A DNA stretch of 29,964 bases from positions 1 through 29,964 of IMG/VR virus record IMGVR_UViG_3300005515_000044, one strand, 5' to 3'. The position numbers and the translations under genes were made by a program. A model generated the notes under the pieces. The model was not told the DNA's origin, searched no databases, and saw only the letters and a list, made by a program, of their open reading frames with translations. Shown one piece after another: positions 28,340 to 29,964 of this stretch. Each line of letters begins with the position of its first letter. Position 1 is the stretch's first letter. The stretch comes from a virus.

Positions 28340-29704
28340 TTATGTGTTTTCTTGCCGAATCCAGTCGATATCGAACTTGATAGTCTCCAGAAACTCCTGC
28401 CGCCGCTTCATTTCTGCGCCGTCACCGTAGGTGGGCCGGCCGAACTCGTGCCCCATAAGGTCGGCCTGCATGCGGTCGGAGGCGTCGGCGTTCTCAATTC
28501 GATCTTGGAAGGTGTGGCGTAACGAATAGACCGTGTGCCTCTCGGTAGGGCGCAGGCCGTTCTTCTCCATGATTTTGTTGATGATGGCCGAAGCCGAGTC
28601 GGCCTTGTCTGCATATCGCGGAAAGCCGTTCGGGTGCTGTTTGGCGGCCCACAGCGCCACGCCTACGAGCGGGATGCGGCGAATGGAGTAATCTGTCTTC
28701 TGGCGCCTGTCGGTGCGCTCAGCGACCTCGACATGCGGCACGGCGTCATCTAGCCGAATATCCTGCCGGCGGAGGTTGCACACTTCGCCAAGCCGCATGC
28801 CTGTCTCGGACATGATATAGACGATGTGCCTGGCATCCTCGTTGAGGTTGTCCATCGCGCCAGCCTTGAGTATGTTGTCGCGCACCCACGCTGCGGGGAA
28901 CGGCATGCGCTTGTCGAGCTTGGTGGCGTTGGTCTCCTTCAGACGAACCTTGTCCCACGCCGTGCGGTATTCGGTGTGCAGCGCGTCGTCTATGACGGTA
29001 AGCATGCCCTTTATGTCGCTGAAGCTTCGATTCGCGCTGTATGCCTTGAGGCTTTCCTTCTTCTTGCCGCCGGTCGTCTCTGCGCCTTTGGCGATTTTTT
29101 CGATCCACCAGTCGCGGAACCGGAGCACGTCGTTGCGCGTAACATCTGCCCATCGTGCATCGCCAAGCAGGTCTTTCAGGTAGCTTATGGCTCGCTGGCG
29201 GGAAACCTTGTGCTTTGATATCTGCCGCGGTGACATGCCGGTGAGGCCGGCCTTGTTGTATTTTTCGTAAAGCTCCCAGGTGTTGCTGATGCGCGGATCC
29301 GGTTCAGGCGCGAGCCCTAGGACGCCTGCCGGAATGGCGACGCTTGTCTCGAGATGTTGTGAGGCAACGGCGGCGCGCTCCCTGAACTCGTCTAGCGGCG
29401 TCATCGCCACCTCCTCCACCGGTCGATAGGTGAACCCCAAGGACTGCGCGGCCTTCACGGCTCGCTCATATTGCTCGATCGTCGATGCGTTGTCGTTGCT
29501 GCTGGCGATCGCCACCCAAAGCGCGGTGGTAGCCTTGTGGATTGCCTCGGCGCGCTCCAAGGCCTCTTTGTGGCTTTTCGTCTTTAAGCTCTTTTTGACA
29601 TGGGGCGCACCGCCAGTCTTGGCATGAACCTCCAACGGGATGCGCCGGTAATATCGATAGACGCCGCTTGGCTGCTTCTGAACGTATTTCGACAGATCGT
29701 CCAC
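28340..29704 (-). CDS. Tyrosine site-specific integrase (DUF6538-type N-terminus)
   Basis: It catalyses phage integration and excision. With a GTG start five bases after GGAGG the protein has 454 residues; an in-frame TTG upstream would add 11. The N-terminus (SGVYRYYRRIPLEVHAKTG, HVKKSLKTKSHKEAL) is the DUF6538 arm-binding type, followed by a SAM-like core-binding domain (about 140-250). The catalytic domain shows R304 in ETGMRLGEVCNLR, R396 in YSLRHTF (Tyr where box II often has His), H419 in LMGHEFG and nucleophile Y426 in RPTYGDG. The gene reads away from the adjacent tRNA-Asn, the usual layout for tRNA-targeted integration. An SNDN motif lies near residue 70. Confidence 0.93.
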   Translation of the reverse strand: MDDLSKYVQKQPSGVYRYYRRIPLEVHAKTGGAPHVKKSLKTKSHKEALERAEAIHKATTALWVAIASSNDNASTIEQYERAVKAAQSLGFTYRPVEEVAMTPLDEFRERAAVASQHLETSVAIPAGVLGLAPEPDPRISNTWELYEKYNKAGLTGMSPRQISKHKVSRQRAISYLKDLLGDARWADVTRNDVLRFRDWWIEKIAKGAETTGGKKKESLKAYSANRSFSDIKGMLTVIDDALHTEYRTAWDKVRLKETNATKLDKRMPFPAAWVRDNILKAGAMDNLNEDARHIVYIMSETGMRLGEVCNLRRQDIRLDDAVPHVEVAERTDRRQKTDYSIRRIPLVGVALWAAKQHPNGFPRYADKADSASAIINKIMEKNGLRPTERHTVYSLRHTFQDRIENADASDRMQADLMGHEFGRPTYGDGAEMKRRQEFLETIKFDIDWIRQENT

Positions 29705-29738
29705 CGTATCCTCCTGTGTATCCAAATATGTAGCCAAT

Positions 29739-29767
29739 AAAGTAGACTACAAATGGGAGCCAAGCAA
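29739..29767 (-). promoter_or_regulatory. Candidate integrase promoter
   Basis: On the minus strand, TTGCTT and TACTTT are separated by 17 bases and end about 35 bases before the integrase GTG. Both boxes are imperfect. It follows the tRNA terminator, so the integrase does not depend on tRNA transcription. Confidence 0.4.
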
Positions 29768-29809
29768 TAGGCGTAAGAACAAAATCGTTGAAAGCATTGA
29801 TTAAAAAGA

Positions 29810-29841
29810 AAAACCCACGTTGCGCTAACAACGTGGGTTTT
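29810..29841 (-). terminator. Strong terminator downstream of tRNA-Asn
   Basis: A perfect 12-base stem (AAACCCACGTTG / CAACGTGGGTTT) with a six-base loop. On the minus strand a TTTTTCTTTTT tract follows, ending tRNA transcription before the integrase promoter. The + strand also has TTTT after it, so it may work both ways. Confidence 0.85.
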
Positions 29842-29847
29842 AATAAC

Positions 29848-29890
29848 TGGCTCCCCGGGCCGGATTCGAACCGGCGACCTGTCGATTAAC
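29848..29890. other. Probable attachment site in the 3' half of tRNA-Asn
   Basis: Integrases of this type usually recombine in the 3' half of a tRNA, and the phage copy restores the gene. The prophage adjoins the 3' end here, so the core should lie between the anticodon loop and CCA. The other copy would be at the far left of the prophage, outside the window, so the limits are a guess. Confidence 0.5.
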
Positions 29891-29922
29891 AGTCGAATGC
29901 TCTACCGCTGAGCTACCAGGGA
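29848..29922 (-). tRNA. tRNA-Asn (GTT)
   Basis: The minus strand folds as a full cloverleaf of 75 bases including an encoded CCA: acceptor TCCCTGG/CCGGGGA, D-arm GCTC...GAGC, anticodon loop CTGTTAA (anticodon GTT), and T-arm GCCGG-TTCGAAT-CCGGC. The only oddity is a T-C mismatch at the top of the anticodon stem (positions 27-43). It lies at the prophage edge with the integrase on its 3' side. Confidence 0.95.
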
Positions 29923-29964
29923 TCATCCGCGAAGGGCCGCGGCGTGTGCGGCGGGTAATACAAA

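Larger units (their letters stand above)
1..29922. mobile_element. Right-hand portion of a temperate siphovirus prophage
   Basis: Head-tail connector, tail tube, tape measure, tip and spike genes are followed by a holin-endolysin-spanin cassette, an early/accessory operon and a tyrosine integrase facing a tRNA-Asn. This is the right half of a long-tailed temperate phage integrated at a tRNA gene. The gene order from connector to tip protein parallels alphaproteobacterial siphophages and GTA clusters. The left end is not in the window, so neither the total length nor the second attachment site can be given. Sequence to the right of the tRNA should be host chromosome. Confidence 0.93.

Noticed and set aside
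1-29964. CRISPR array or insertion sequence
   Set aside because: No regularly spaced direct repeats and no transposase frame with terminal inverted repeats were seen.

Overview
The window is the right-hand part of an integrated temperate phage (prophage) of siphovirus type in an alphaproteobacterium, most likely Hyphomicrobiales (Rhizobium, Agrobacterium or Brucella-like). The reasons are the GC-rich DNA (about 58-60% by eye), tail genes in the order used by alphaproteobacterial phages and gene transfer agents (GTA), and a tyrosine integrase next to a tRNA-Asn(GTT) gene at the right edge. The left end (terminase, portal, capsid, repressor, left attachment site) lies outside the window.

Layout. 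(1) 1-5.2 kb: end of the head genes, head-tail connector, closure and tail-completion proteins, tail terminator, tail tube and tail-assembly chaperones. A -1 frameshift signal joins the two chaperone frames. A zinc-ribbon HNH endonuclease gene of lower GC interrupts this block. (2) 5.2-15.6 kb: a lone minus-strand membrane protein gene, then tape measure with an internal lytic transglycosylase-like domain, distal tail, hub, NlpC/P60-like peptidase, a J-like tip protein and a beta-helix spike. Hairpins resembling terminators sit in front of the tape measure, hub and spike genes. (3) 15.6-17.8 kb: a small minus-strand gene, then holin, SAR endolysin, nested Rz/Rz1 spanins and a small membrane protein, closed by a strong terminator. 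(4) 17.8-27.7 kb: a separate rightward transcription unit with its own candidate promoter and almost continuous start/stop overlaps. It begins with a secreted trypsin-like protease and an ExbB/ExbD (MotA/MotB)-like membrane pair. It continues with an HTH-metallophosphoesterase, a transglycosylase (TGT/DpdA)-like protein, a nucleoside deoxyribosyltransferase-like protein, a VUT-family queuosine-precursor transporter, a MazG-like enzyme, a DUF2829/Tad2-like protein, a DUF1937 protein, a SLOG protein and a dNMP kinase, mixed with many small unknown proteins. (5) 27.7-29.9 kb: a small minus-strand gene, a structured intergenic stretch, the integrase (minus), a terminator and the tRNA-Asn that is the likely integration site.

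How the genes work together. Regions 1-3 build the virion and lyse the host. Region 4 looks like an accessory/early module that rewires nucleotide metabolism, may modify DNA with a salvaged 7-deazaguanine base, and may protect phage or lysogen. The candidates for an undescribed system are the protease plus ion-channel-like pair at 17.9-19.85 kb and the transglycosylase plus deoxyribosyltransferase plus VUT transporter run at 21.9-23.5 kb. Family names come from reading motifs by eye; no database search was run.
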